This document shows positions 27,388 to 36,895 of a stretch of DNA of 64,000 nucleotides, in pieces. Within the stretch, counting starts at the first letter, position 1, and every line of letters starts with the position of its first letter. A program made the translations under genes and the position numbers. The notes under the pieces were generated by a model, which was not told the DNA's origin, made no database searches, and saw nothing but the letters and a program-made list of their open reading frames with translations. The DNA lies in the NCBI GenBank assembly GCA_028687585.1, contig JAQTZV010000001.1:1-64000 (forward strand), written 5' to 3'. The DNA comes from Desulfuromonadaceae bacterium (GTDB lineage Bacteria; Desulfobacterota; Desulfuromonadia; Geobacterales; Pseudopelobacteraceae).

Positions 27388-28716
27388 TTATACGATATTC
27401 GATCCGCGATCATCTGCAAGCAGCCGGCTGATTATGTCGTGATTAAGCCATAGCGTCGATGACGCCGGGTTCCAGGAGCTGTGCAGCATCAGTCTGCCGG
27501 TGGCAAGGAAGACAATTCTGGATAATTCCGCGCAGATGAGTTGTTTCTGGTCGGCATGCATCGCCATAAGTTCTGCCGATGCAGCCAGCATCAGTTCAGC
27601 CTGCTCGCGGGTATTATGCTGCGGCCAGGTAGTAAAATCGACAATCTGCTCCAGAATCGGAGAGGAAAGATAGTCGTCAGCCCGTTTCAGCAGTCCGGCA
27701 ACGGTTTCACCCTCATTGAGCATTGCCTGACAACGCGCCGCAACCGCGGCCGCAATCTGTTCTCCGGCTTCACGGCGAATAGCGCTCAGAAGCGGGTAGA
27801 GTGAGATCTCAACCCCCAGAAAAAGTGCACTGGAATTGGTCTGGATTTCCGGACAATTGTACACAGTTGCCGGAATTCCCTGCGTGGTCGCCTCCGCGGC
27901 GATATCTTCAAGCCGGATCTTCGCGAACCCCTGCACATAGGGCGTATAAGACTGCCATCGATATTCTCCGCCAACCAGAATTCCGGTGCCGTGATAGCCG
28001 TACGCTGAATAGCAGACCCTGGCCCCGCTGCCGCTGTTTCTGGCGCGCAGGGCAGCGGTGCCCTCGATCAGATAGCGGAACGTATCGGCGGAGACTTCGT
28101 TGAAACTGACAGAGCAGAGATGGCCAAGCGGGCTGTTCCAGAACGTTTCAGATGCCAGATACTTGTCACCGGTCCCCTTGAAAATCCGGTTCAGGAGCGG
28201 CATGAAAACCCGGGCCCGGGGGATTCCGCCCGCCATCGAATGGGCAAGGTGGATGTTGGCAGTTGCCGGTATGCGCGTGATCAGCTCCGCTTCGAGTCGT
28301 GCCAGATGGGCACGGAAGCGGGCTCTGCCGGCTGCGCATGCTTTTTCAATAGTTCCGTCGACAAAACTGACCGTGGCAAAATCATCCGGACGCGCTTTTT
28401 TCAACTGTTCTGCTACGGAAGGAATGTCATCGACACTCTCCAGATCAAAACCGGCTTCCAGCGGGATGTTTATGATGGAGCCGCCAAGAAGAGTTTCAGC
28501 CTCAGTCAGCTCTTCATGCGTAAGCGGCCGTAGTGACCCATTGCTTTCTCTGCGTCCCACTGTTGTGCCGATTACGGTCATGCCGAGACGTTTTGCTTCA
28601 TCCACAAGACCGTTAGCGTAGCCGCGCCCGAAAAGTTCCCCAACGAGTACCAGCACGTCGCCCGGTTTGTATCCAGCCGGTTCCGGCAGCTGCTGCAGTG
28701 GTTGATATTCCGTCAT
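27388..28716 (-). CDS. FabMG-family protein (putative enoyl-ACP reductase)
   Basis: A 442-residue protein with an N-terminal Rossmann-like opening, GDVLVLVGELFGRGYANGLVDEA (given by its ends near 20 and 41), then GTTVGRRESNGSLRPLT. I relate it to the FabMG group of putative enoyl-ACP reductases on these motifs and on length. SAYGYHGTGILVGGEYRWQS in the middle includes Tyr residues that could be catalytic, but this is not established. It stands alone between bamD and the M1 peptidase gene, so the neighbours do not confirm a lipid role. Confidence 0.5.
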   Translation of the reverse strand: MTEYQPLQQLPEPAGYKPGDVLVLVGELFGRGYANGLVDEAKRLGMTVIGTTVGRRESNGSLRPLTHEELTEAETLLGGSIINIPLEAGFDLESVDDIPSVAEQLKKARPDDFATVSFVDGTIEKACAAGRARFRAHLARLEAELITRIPATANIHLAHSMAGGIPRARVFMPLLNRIFKGTGDKYLASETFWNSPLGHLCSVSFNEVSADTFRYLIEGTAALRARNSGSGARVCYSAYGYHGTGILVGGEYRWQSYTPYVQGFAKIRLEDIAAEATTQGIPATVYNCPEIQTNSSALFLGVEISLYPLLSAIRREAGEQIAAAVAARCQAMLNEGETVAGLLKRADDYLSSPILEQIVDFTTWPQHNTREQAELMLAASAELMAMHADQKQLICAELSRIVFLATGRLMLHSSWNPASSTLWLNHDIISRLLADDRGSNIV

Positions 28717-28817
28717 TCATTCCCCCGTGTTCAGTAAAATAGTCGTATTGTTTACCATGAATTGCGCTGCCTTGTGAACATAAAAAGCTGCAGTGACATG
28801 TTCCCGTTTTGTTACAG

Positions 28818-30878
28818 TTATGGAATAGTGCCCTTATGACGGATAGTCCCGCCGGTAAAGACAAGAGATCCGTATTTGCCGTAATGTGTGATTTTTGCAG
28901 CATACTGTTCCGCAGCTGTTTCAGAGAGCGGCCGGAACAGGGCCGCTACCCGTCCCGCCGGTGCGGGACGCAGCAGAACCAGAAAAAGCAGACCGTCAGG
29001 GGCGGACACAACATCTTCGCGCAGGGAAAAGCCGGCAGCGCGCAGGGTAATATCCGCAGGCAACTGAGGCAATAGCGCCCGTTGCTTCGGGATTCCACAG
29101 AACAGCAGGTCGTGCGTGCGCAGGAGCTCCGCATCAAGTTCATCCTCTCTGATCACCGTTGTCCCACCCTTTCCCAGAGAGTCCAGCAGGCGTCTGAAAG
29201 TCACGTCTCTCGCCCGGCAATCCCCGGTAACGACAGCGAGGAGCAGTTTCGAACCTTTGATGCTGTTTACAGTGGCTGGTATCTCGCCCGCGGAAAGCAG
29301 GCGGAACAGCTCCGCATCGGGATCGATGAGCAGTTTCCGGGGTTCTGCGGGTGTGAGAAAGCTAAATTCGGTCAACACCCGGCTGACCGGAAGAATCTTT
29401 CTGATTGACGCCCCGCCGGTCTCCAACCGGAGCGGCAGCAGCAGTTCATAAAACGGGGCGGTCTGAACAACCGAACCGGAAACCGTCCATCCCGCACCAT
29501 CGCGACGATGCGTCACGTCCGAGAGAACAACACGCGGACCGCCGGGACGGGTAAGCCATTGCTTCATGAAGGGAGAGAGATCCCTGCCGGAACTGCGCGA
29601 AAACGCGCGGGTGAAATCGCTCCAGGCTGCAGAACGGTAGAGCCGCTCCCGGTAGATATCCCGCAGAGCAGCAAAGAAGGCACGGTCGCCGATTTCTCCC
29701 CGGATCATATGGAACAGCATGGCGCTCTTGCCATAGCCGACAGCCCGCGAGGCCGGATCAACCCGGCTGATGAAAGCGGTAAGCGGAAAGTCGGCATCCG
29801 GCGTCACAAGCGTGGCGAAATCGGAGAGCAGCTGCAGCCGGTATTCGCGCCCCTCCGCAGTGGACCGCCGCTCTTTCAGCAGGTAGTCGGCCAGATAGGT
29901 GGTCAGCCCCTCTGCCCAGTTGCCTTCACTCTGATCGACCTCGACTGCGTTGCCCCACCAGGAATGGACGATCTCGTGAGGAAAACTGGTGTCGATGATG
30001 AACGGGAGCCGGATGATCGTACTACCGAGCAGGGTAAATGAGGGGAATCCGTAGCCGGTCGGGAAAAAATTCTCTACTACGGCAAACTTCTCAAAGGGAT
30101 AGGGGCCGAACAGATCGCTGTAGATACGGAGATATCCGGCAGCCGCATCCAGGTAGCGGGACGACAGGGAGGCATTTTCCGGGTAAAAGTAGCTGTAGAG
30201 AGCAACCCCGGCCTCCCGCCGCTCCTCGATCAGATATTGTCCCGCGCAGAGAGTGAGGCCGCCAACCGGTCGCTGCTCCTCCCAGAATGAGGAGGTGACG
30301 GCATCCTTCGTGCTCCTTGTCACCCGTCTTCCGGCCGTTATCGCCTCGGTACCTGTTGGAGCGGAGACCCGGACGGAACGTTTGAGCGGCAGTGACGGCG
30401 GGAGCGGATACCATCCGGCCGAGTCATCAAGAAATGTGCCCTGAGTCGTAATGGCGCCATGTACACCGTAGGTGGGGTCCTCGCTGCTGCCGCCGCGCAG
30501 CGGCAGCGGATCGTTAAAGATCCCGCGGTAGGTTACAGTAACCGGAATCGTCTCCTGTCCGGCTGTTTTGGGAAGATCAAGGGAAAGGTCGCCTGCGGAA
30601 AAAGAGAAGGGGAACTTCGACCCGGAAACAGTTACCGAGTCAATCTGTACAGCTGGAGAGAGCTTCAGGGAGACTCTCCTGGTTCCGGCAGCAAAAGTGA
30701 TCGTACTCGCACCGAGTAAAAGATGCTCAGACGGCTTCAGGGTTGCTTCGATCTCCTGGAACAGGACTATCGCTTCCTGTAGGTCGGGTGAGGCGGCGGA
30801 GGCCGGGCAGGAAAGGGGGAGGACAAACATCAACAACAATACCAGGCGAATCACACAACACCTCACAATGCGCTTCAA
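28818..30878 (-). CDS. secreted M1-family metallopeptidase
   Basis: 686 residues with a signal peptide (about 1-29, ending CPASAAS). An N-terminal beta-domain precedes the M1 zinc motif HEIVHSWWGN (HExxH) with the third ligand in NWAEGLTTYLADYL. These are the hallmarks of gluzincin aminopeptidases. A GAMEN-like exopeptidase motif is not obvious, so substrate type is unclear. The C-terminal 200 residues are unrecognised. It starts 5 bases after the zinc-ribbon membrane gene and seems to be last in a four-gene operon. Confidence 0.85.
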   Translation of the reverse strand: MKRIVRCCVIRLVLLLMFVLPLSCPASAASPDLQEAIVLFQEIEATLKPSEHLLLGASTITFAAGTRRVSLKLSPAVQIDSVTVSGSKFPFSFSAGDLSLDLPKTAGQETIPVTVTYRGIFNDPLPLRGGSSEDPTYGVHGAITTQGTFLDDSAGWYPLPPSLPLKRSVRVSAPTGTEAITAGRRVTRSTKDAVTSSFWEEQRPVGGLTLCAGQYLIEERREAGVALYSYFYPENASLSSRYLDAAAGYLRIYSDLFGPYPFEKFAVVENFFPTGYGFPSFTLLGSTIIRLPFIIDTSFPHEIVHSWWGNAVEVDQSEGNWAEGLTTYLADYLLKERRSTAEGREYRLQLLSDFATLVTPDADFPLTAFISRVDPASRAVGYGKSAMLFHMIRGEIGDRAFFAALRDIYRERLYRSAAWSDFTRAFSRSSGRDLSPFMKQWLTRPGGPRVVLSDVTHRRDGAGWTVSGSVVQTAPFYELLLPLRLETGGASIRKILPVSRVLTEFSFLTPAEPRKLLIDPDAELFRLLSAGEIPATVNSIKGSKLLLAVVTGDCRARDVTFRRLLDSLGKGGTTVIREDELDAELLRTHDLLFCGIPKQRALLPQLPADITLRAAGFSLREDVVSAPDGLLFLVLLRPAPAGRVAALFRPLSETAAEQYAAKITHYGKYGSLVFTGGTIRHKGTIP

Positions 30879-30883
30879 CTAAT

Positions 30884-31816
30884 TCACAGTTCCATGAAAC
30901 GTAAATCATATTTTTGACCGGCTTTTTTAAACGCTTCAGTGAGCGCTCCTGGCATCTGAGTTTTGAGATTTTCAATTTCACGGGAGAAATCTTCGTGTGC
31001 GGCAGCGACATCGGCCTTGCAGCGTGACAAAAAATCGGGCGAAGAAAGAATCTCTGCATTCATTGTTCCGTAGAGTGCATAGAGCTTCCTGAGAGTCAGG
31101 GCCGACTGCCTGTACTCTGAAGGCGGATTTTCTGTTTTTGCCATCAGGGCATCAACTTCCGCCTTGACCGTAGCCAAATCAGCTGTTGCCTGTGAATCAA
31201 TTTCGCCGGATACAGGAGTCTCAGAAGGTACCCCCTCTTTCCAGGCGCTGTATTCCCCGGCACAAATCATGCCTGTCATAGACATTCCGGACTTGATGCC
31301 ATACAGGGCCAGTATGAAATTTTGTGTGTACTGTTTTTGCACACTGTTTTGATACTGAATAATGCCGATGGCAGCCAGAATCGCACACAGAAGCAGCACA
31401 CAGACCGCGATCACCCGAATCCGCAGAGACAGGGCGGTAAAATTGTCTATGGTGGTTTTATAGAGCGGGAAAAAACGACTGGAGCGGCCCTGTTTTATGG
31501 AAGCGGATGAGCCGGAGGTTCCCGGCTGCTGTTTCTCTCCGGAGGCAGCCGGCGTTTCCATAATGACATAACAGGCAAAGGCACAACCGCAGTATACGCA
31601 GCGACGAGAAAGCACCTGCCCTTTCCCGCATGCCGGACAATACAGACCTGAAGCGCGGACATGCTCTGGGATGTTCTGAGTGTTGAGTGCTTCGGAGCGA
31701 AACCTGATTTTCCACTGCCGTGTGGCCATGGTATTCGGAACGCCGATCAGCCATTTCCGGCCGCCTGTAAGCTGATGTAACGGACGCACGTTCGAACTAT
31801 TTTTGCCATGTGTCAT
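30884..31816 (-). CDS. zinc-ribbon membrane protein, unknown function
   Basis: A 310-residue protein starting behind AGAGGTAGACA. A CxxC...CxxC zinc ribbon, YCPACGKGQVLSRRCVYCGC (residues about 59-78), is followed by a Ser/Gly-rich linker. One membrane helix (IRVIAVCVLLLCAILAAIGI, about 133-152) leads to a helical extracytoplasmic tail. No family was recognised. It lies 3 bases after the HD-GYP gene and 5 bases before the M1 peptidase gene. An association with signalling or secretion is possible. Confidence 0.6.
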   Translation of the reverse strand: MTHGKNSSNVRPLHQLTGGRKWLIGVPNTMATRQWKIRFRSEALNTQNIPEHVRASGLYCPACGKGQVLSRRCVYCGCAFACYVIMETPAASGEKQQPGTSGSSASIKQGRSSRFFPLYKTTIDNFTALSLRIRVIAVCVLLLCAILAAIGIIQYQNSVQKQYTQNFILALYGIKSGMSMTGMICAGEYSAWKEGVPSETPVSGEIDSQATADLATVKAEVDALMAKTENPPSEYRQSALTLRKLYALYGTMNAEILSSPDFLSRCKADVAAAHEDFSREIENLKTQMPGALTEAFKKAGQKYDLRFMEL

Positions 31817-31819
31817 TGT

Positions 31820-33460
31820 CTACCTCTGTTCAAGTTCAAGTCGCCCGGTCTCGGAGTTTGTTTCGAGGAACAGATCCAGATCCACTTTGTGAAAGGCCAT
31901 GACGACCTCAGGATCGAACATGTTGCCGGCATGTTCTTCAATGAAGTCAATGACCGTTGTGAGCTCCCACCCCTGACGATAGGGCCTGCTGCTATACAGC
32001 GCGTCAAATACGTCGGCGACCGCCATGATTCTGGCTCCCAGAACGATCTCTTCGCCCGCCAATCCAAGTGGGTAGCCACCCCCGTCGAACTGCTCATGGT
32101 GTTGCCATACAATGGGGAGTACCGCATGGTATGACCGGAGCGGTTTCAATATTTCAGCGCCAATTTCCGGGTGCTTTTTGACAATGGCATACTCCTCTTC
32201 TGTCAGGCTGCCCGGCTTGTCAATGATAGCTTCCGGAATTCCTATTTTGCCGATATCGTGAAACATTCCAGCTATATAGAGCGATTGCAGCTCCTCTGTG
32301 GAGAGTCCCATCACTTTTCCGATCTCCAGCGCCAGTCGGGTTACCCGCTGGGAGTGACCGGCAGTCCAGGGTGATTTCGCATCCACCGTGTTTGCCAGGA
32401 CCTCTATGGTACCCCGGTTCAGCCAGTGCAGCTCATCAATGAGATTCCCCAGATGGCCTGACATGTCATTAAAGGAGATGGCAAGATCCTCAAATTCGTC
32501 ACCGCTGGTAATCTGAACCTCGGAATTAAAATCACCGCTGCTCAGTCGGTTGGCTCCGTCCTTGAGGATGGCAAGCGGTACCAGACTTCGGCGGATCAGG
32601 AAACTGCTGGCGAAGACAACCACGAACAGGGTCAGGAAAATGATCAGAAGGAACGAGGTGATAAATGAATGGGCCGGTCCCAGCGCGTCATTTTCTGACT
32701 GAATGGCAACGACGGTCCATGAATCGGTCAGCAGGGTTGGCTGCAAATAAGCTGACCAATAGCTAACGAGATAACCGGCATCCTCCTGTTGCCATTCAAA
32801 CTGGCCGGTGGCTGACTTTTTCAGCTGCGTCATGACATTGGATATAAGAGTCGGGGTGAAAGGGTGCGAGGCGTATAGTGTTCTCCCGGAAGGGGCGACG
32901 ATACAGATATCGATGCCCCGCGACAGGGTGTAGCCAACGAGCGTCCAGAGATATTCAGGGTTTATCTCTCCAATCAGCAGGCACTGCTGCGGCAGATTCC
33001 GGTTGACGGAAGTGGCCATATACATGGGTACGCCCGCTCCGAGATCGGTATCAGCAAGAAGCAGCGCATTTCCGTCGGAGAGGTGGGCGATGGCGGTGGG
33101 GGGCAGGGGACGGGAAAAACCGGAAACCACTCCTGTCCCGGCATCATATGTTCTGACACGTACCGCTCGAAATCGCGGTATGCTAACGTGACCGGCAGTC
33201 TGCCGTTTTGTGCCATCCACCTCAGTGATCGGCGCTGATTCCAAATCTGCCTGGAGCAGGGTCAGCCCTTCGAGGACCGTCATCCCGACGCTTTTTCCGG
33301 CCTGGCGCAGATGCTCATGGCTGTCTTCTTTCAACTGGGAGGAAACCCGTTGCAGCGAGACCAGTGCCAGCAAGCTGACCGGCAGTAGCGAACATAAAAT
33401 AAAAAGGATGAAAATCCGTCGACCAAATGCGCTGCGGACATAGGAAAAGATTTTATTCAT
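31820..33460 (-). CDS. membrane HD-GYP phosphodiesterase with Cache and HAMP domains
   Basis: 546 residues. A helix at about 12-34, a periplasmic Cache-like sensor region (to about 265) and a second helix are followed by HAMP (about 275-345). The HD-GYP domain follows, with HSQRVTRLALEIG, AGMFHDIGKIGIPE, KKHPEIGAEILKPL and HHEQFDGGGYP; GYP and the HD metal ligands are intact. Such enzymes hydrolyse cyclic di-GMP or, in Geobacter relatives, 3'3'-cGAMP. It lies 12 bases after the pseudopilin-like gene. Confidence 0.92.
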   Translation of the reverse strand: MNKIFSYVRSAFGRRIFILFILCSLLPVSLLALVSLQRVSSQLKEDSHEHLRQAGKSVGMTVLEGLTLLQADLESAPITEVDGTKRQTAGHVSIPRFRAVRVRTYDAGTGVVSGFSRPLPPTAIAHLSDGNALLLADTDLGAGVPMYMATSVNRNLPQQCLLIGEINPEYLWTLVGYTLSRGIDICIVAPSGRTLYASHPFTPTLISNVMTQLKKSATGQFEWQQEDAGYLVSYWSAYLQPTLLTDSWTVVAIQSENDALGPAHSFITSFLLIIFLTLFVVVFASSFLIRRSLVPLAILKDGANRLSSGDFNSEVQITSGDEFEDLAISFNDMSGHLGNLIDELHWLNRGTIEVLANTVDAKSPWTAGHSQRVTRLALEIGKVMGLSTEELQSLYIAGMFHDIGKIGIPEAIIDKPGSLTEEEYAIVKKHPEIGAEILKPLRSYHAVLPIVWQHHEQFDGGGYPLGLAGEEIVLGARIMAVADVFDALYSSRPYRQGWELTTVIDFIEEHAGNMFDPEVVMAFHKVDLDLFLETNSETGRLELEQR

Positions 33461-33472
33461 ATCGCGTCCAAC

Positions 33473-33973
33473 TCAGAAATCTGCGGCAAGGCCGATATAT
33501 TTGCCGCCGAGTATCCGCACAATGTCATCCAAGCTGTTTTTGGCATTAAGATTCGTCTTGCTTACCCCGTCTTTCCCCATGCTGTAAAGATCATAATCAG
33601 TATTCAGGGGGTTCAAAAAGCGGTCGCGGCGCAGTTTTCCTTTGCCTTTGACATCACCACCGTCAATTCTCAGATACTGATAGGGATGCCCCCATGGATC
33701 CAGGAGATCGCTCTGGTTGACGTCGGCCAATGTGTCCGGCAGGTGGCCGGAGTCTGAATTGTAGACGGAGATTGTCCCCTGTAGCATCTGGATTTCAATT
33801 ATAGCCCGGTTTATACGCGCTTTATTGACGTAAGATCCATAGGCGGGGATGGCTATGGACGCCAGAATTGCAATTATGGCAACAACCGAGATGATTTCAA
33901 CAAGCGTGAACCCATCGTCTCTGTTTTGAATGCCTCTGGTTTTACCAGTATCAGCGAGGCGCATAATGCTCAT
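33473..33973 (-). CDS. type II secretion/type IV pilin-like pseudopilin (GspG type)
   Basis: About 166 residues from ATG 33973 behind GGAGCCTA; the longer frame to 34090 is an extension without support. The N-terminal methylation motif, DDGFTLVEIISVVAIIAILA, has the G/F cleavage site and Glu5. YQYLRIDGG and DPWG near the C-terminus are typical of GspG, where the C-terminal loop binds Ca2+. No secretion ATPase or other pseudopilin is adjacent. It is the first gene of a HD-GYP/zinc-ribbon/M1-peptidase operon. Confidence 0.8.
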   Translation of the reverse strand: MSIMRLADTGKTRGIQNRDDGFTLVEIISVVAIIAILASIAIPAYGSYVNKARINRAIIEIQMLQGTISVYNSDSGHLPDTLADVNQSDLLDPWGHPYQYLRIDGGDVKGKGKLRRDRFLNPLNTDYDLYSMGKDGVSKTNLNAKNSLDDIVRILGGKYIGLAADF

Positions 33974-34273
33974 TAGGCTCCATATGGTTTCACCCTTTCG
34001 ACAAAAAGCGGATCGCCAAAAAACGGCACCCTTCACATCTTTGGGGTTGGGAGAGGTTATCTCTCCAACATCAGTAAACAATAATTGCACTCCCTCTTAT
34101 ATATGCAAAACCACACCTGATGTCGATGAATATTTAAGAGAGAATCTGCTGAATTTCTGAAGGAGCAGCGGCAACCGATACGTCAAGACTCGAATAATTT
34201 TACTACCGGGTGAATTTTTGCTATGGTTCCGGCATTTCTATCAGAATAATCCGCTGCAAAGAAGGGGTTCCAT
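33974..34273. other. divergent intergenic region, nothing assigned
   Basis: About 300 bases between the pseudopilin-like gene (minus) and the ChaN-like gene (plus). It must hold promoters for both directions, but no box pair or repeat stood out enough to place them. Confidence 0.4.
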
Positions 34274-35119
34274 ATGATCAATACGGCGAAAAGTCTTCTG
34301 ATTTACATCTGTTGCATCGTCGTGCCGGCCAGCGCTTATGCCGACGGATCGATCACGCGCATGAGCGACAGGCAGAACGTCAGTTTCGCACAGATGATGG
34401 CTGATGTGCAGAGCTCGGAGGTAACCATGGTCGCTGAAACCCATGACAACAAAAAACATCACGAACTGCAGCTTGACATCATCCGTTCGTTCCTGGCTAA
34501 TAAAGCTCCTCTGGCCATCGGACTCGAAATGTTTCAAACAGACTACCAGAAGCAGCTCGATGATTGGATCGAAGGAAGGATCCCGGAGCAGATCTTCAAG
34601 GAGGTCTATGCCAAAAACTGGTCGTATGACTGGTCCCTCTATCGGAAGCTGTTTATTTTTGCCCGGGACAATCGTATTCCGATGGTTGCTCTGAACGTCC
34701 CGAAAGGGATTATCTTCAAAGTTGCTAAAAAGGGCTTTGAGTCATTGACTCTTGAAGAGCGCAAGAATCTCCCGCTCGGGGTTACCTGTGACATCAACAA
34801 ACCTCAAACCGAGTTTCTCAAGAAGACATTCGAGGGGGTCTTCGGGCATGAGGCGAAAGGACAGCTGTTTACCTATTTTTGTGAGGCCCAGGCGGTGCGC
34901 AACAGCGGTATGGCCATGATTATCGCGAACAATCAGAAAAGGTATCCGGGCAGAAAGCTCGTGGCAATTGCCGGTACCTGGCATGCGGTCAAACATGGCA
35001 TCCCCGAGCGTTTTCCGAACAGTGGCAACGTGAAATTCAAGGTTATTCTTCCGGAAATCAGCGAACTGGGTATACGGAATACCACGTCTGACATTGCTGA
35101 TTATCTGATTGAATGGTAA
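34274..35119 (+). CDS. ChaN-family (DUF399) protein
   Basis: A 281-residue secreted protein. The signal peptide ends near ASAYA (about residue 23). The ChaN fold shows in VTMVAETHDNKKHHELQLDI, IGLEMFQTDYQKQLDDWIEG and KNWSYDWSLYRKLF. GTWHAVKHGIPERF near the end is typical of the family. ChaN from Campylobacter binds heme and is a lipoprotein; this protein lacks a lipobox, so it is probably free in the periplasm. Heme or iron uptake is inferred. Confidence 0.82.
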   Translation: MINTAKSLLIYICCIVVPASAYADGSITRMSDRQNVSFAQMMADVQSSEVTMVAETHDNKKHHELQLDIIRSFLANKAPLAIGLEMFQTDYQKQLDDWIEGRIPEQIFKEVYAKNWSYDWSLYRKLFIFARDNRIPMVALNVPKGIIFKVAKKGFESLTLEERKNLPLGVTCDINKPQTEFLKKTFEGVFGHEAKGQLFTYFCEAQAVRNSGMAMIIANNQKRYPGRKLVAIAGTWHAVKHGIPERFPNSGNVKFKVILPEISELGIRNTTSDIADYLIEW

Positions 35120-35134
35120 TCTCAAAAACTTTTA

Positions 35135-35290
35135 TTAGTAAGTTAGAAGTTGTTTTCTGCGTTTTTTTAGAACGGTAGAAATTGTTTCTGAGGTTTTTTG
35201 CAGAAATAATTTCGTGAACGTACTTATCCTGTTTTATCGGGCTGTCAGAAGATAACGTCGTTAACGCACGTATCCTGTTTATCAGGGTCA
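35135..35290. repeat. dispersed palindromic repeat, copy B (compound)
   Basis: It shares three blocks with 13790-13870: TTAGTAAGTTAGAAGTTG (35135 onward), the hairpin type GAAATTGTTTCTG / GCAGAAATAATTTC (35178-35214), and GTTAACGCAC...TATCCTGTTTATCAGGG (35270-35287). The hairpin plus TTATCCTG unit occurs about twice. It fills the gap between the ChaN-like gene and hypE. Confidence 0.7.
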
Positions 35291-35380
35291 GAAAGATGCG
35301 TGGCAGGAAGGCAAAAGCTGCCGTGACATATAACCGGTTTTGTGCTATCTCAAGCGCAATATTTATGGAGACCCACATAC

Positions 35381-36394
35381 GTGAATAACGACCTCATTCT
35401 TCTTGGCCACGGTAGTGGCGGCCGACTTTCCCACCAGCTGCTCGATGAATTGATCATACCGATTGTCAGCGGGGTGACAAGCTCGGGGCAGAATGATGCC
35501 GCGCTGCTGGACGCGATTCCCGGCCGGATCGCCTACACGACTGATTCATTTGTTGTTGATCCGATATTTTTCCCGGGCGGAACCATCGGCAGCCTGGCGA
35601 TACATGGCACCGTCAACGATCTGGCCATGATGGGTGCCCGGCCGCTCTGGCTGAGTGTCGGGCTGATCATCGAGGAGGGTTTCAGCAAGGCGGATTTGAA
35701 AACCATTCTGGAGGATATGCGCTCGGCGGCTGATGCCGCCGGTGTTTCAATTGTTACCGGAGACACCAAAGTTGTGCCGCGCGGCAAGGCCGACAAGATA
35801 TTCGTCACGACATCCGGAGTCGGGTCAGTAGAACACTCTCTGCAGATTCATGGTGCCAACGCACAGCCAGGTGATGTTATTATCATTAATGGTACGATCG
35901 GTGACCATGGCATAGCCGTTATGGCGGGACGTGAAGGACTTGAGGTCAGCACCGAAATTACGAGCGATTCAGCAGCGCTGAATGGTCTTGTTGCCTCGCT
36001 TGTTGCAGAAGTTGGTGCTGCACTCCATGTCTTGCGCGATCCGACCCGGGGCGGTGTGGCTACTACCATCAAGGAAATCGCCCTTCAGTCAGGCGTTTCG
36101 ATAACCCTGCATGAAGCAGCGCTGCCGGTAAAACCTGCGGTACGTGGTGTCTGCTCTATTCTGGGGCTCGATCCTCTCTTTGTCGCTAACGAAGGCAAGT
36201 TGCTGGCATTCGTCTCCGCCGCTGCCGCAGATACCGCTCTGGCAGCCATCAGAAAACATCCGCTCGGGGCCGTCGCCGCTATCATCGGCACGGTTGATAC
36301 CGGCCCTGCCGGTCGGGTGCAGATGGAGACCGTCATTGGCGGTCTGAGGTCGGTTGATATGCTTTCCGGCGAACAGTTGCCGAGGATCTGCTGA
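35381..36394 (+). CDS. hypE: hydrogenase maturation protein HypE
   Basis: About 337 residues starting at GTG 35381, which has TATGGAG about 10 bases upstream and gives VNNDLILLGHGSGGRLSHQL, the standard HypE opening. AIR-synthase-like ATP-binding blocks are present, e.g. AYTTDSFVVDPIFFPGG and TGDTKVVPRGKADK. The protein ends PRIC, the catalytic C-terminal cysteine that receives the carbamoyl group and becomes thiocyanate for the NiFe centre. No other hyp gene or hydrogenase lies in the window. Three bases separate it from ybaK. Confidence 0.95.
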   Translation: MNNDLILLGHGSGGRLSHQLLDELIIPIVSGVTSSGQNDAALLDAIPGRIAYTTDSFVVDPIFFPGGTIGSLAIHGTVNDLAMMGARPLWLSVGLIIEEGFSKADLKTILEDMRSAADAAGVSIVTGDTKVVPRGKADKIFVTTSGVGSVEHSLQIHGANAQPGDVIIINGTIGDHGIAVMAGREGLEVSTEITSDSAALNGLVASLVAEVGAALHVLRDPTRGGVATTIKEIALQSGVSITLHEAALPVKPAVRGVCSILGLDPLFVANEGKLLAFVSAAAADTALAAIRKHPLGAVAAIIGTVDTGPAGRVQMETVIGGLRSVDMLSGEQLPRIC

Positions 36395-36395
36395 T

Positions 36396-36881
36396 ATGGC
36401 AAAGGAAAAAGCCCCGGTCACCGCTGCCGTTCGCCAACTTCGGTCGGAAAAGGTTACGTTTAGCGACCACCTCTATGCATACGAGGAAAAGGGGGGCACA
36501 GCGGCCTCATCCCGTGCATTGGGTCTTGACGAGCATGCGGTTATAAAAACCCTGGTGATGGAGGATGAATGCTCCCGGCCGTTGATCGTGCTTATGCATG
36601 GGGATCTGCAGGTTTCGACCAAGGAGCTGGCACGGGTCATCGGTGTGAAACAGATCTCTCCCTGTCCTGCAGAAACGGCCCAGAAACAGAGTGGTTACCT
36701 GGTGGGGGGGACTTCCCCATTCGGGACCCGCCATGCAATGCCGGTGTATATGGAAGCAAGTATTGCCGGTCTGCCGAAAATTTATATCAATGGCGGTAAA
36801 CGCGGCTATCTGGTCGGGATGCTGCCGTCAGAGCTGGTCCGGGTCTTGAAGCCGCAGTCTGTCACCGTCGGTATTTATTAG
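36396..36881 (+). CDS. ybaK: YbaK/EbsC-family Cys-tRNA(Pro) deacylase
   Basis: 161 residues from ATG 36396, starting MAKEKAPVTAAVRQLRS; the frame open from 36354 overlaps hypE and is not preferred. Key family blocks are YAYEEKGGTAASSRALGLD, VIKTLVMED, KQISPCPAETAQKQSGY and GGTSPFGTRHAMPVYME. The enzyme removes cysteine wrongly attached to tRNA(Pro). Operon context with hypE is likely accidental. Confidence 0.9.
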   Translation: MAKEKAPVTAAVRQLRSEKVTFSDHLYAYEEKGGTAASSRALGLDEHAVIKTLVMEDECSRPLIVLMHGDLQVSTKELARVIGVKQISPCPAETAQKQSGYLVGGTSPFGTRHAMPVYMEASIAGLPKIYINGGKRGYLVGMLPSELVRVLKPQSVTVGIY

Positions 36882-36895
36882 AAAAGGGGAACTGT

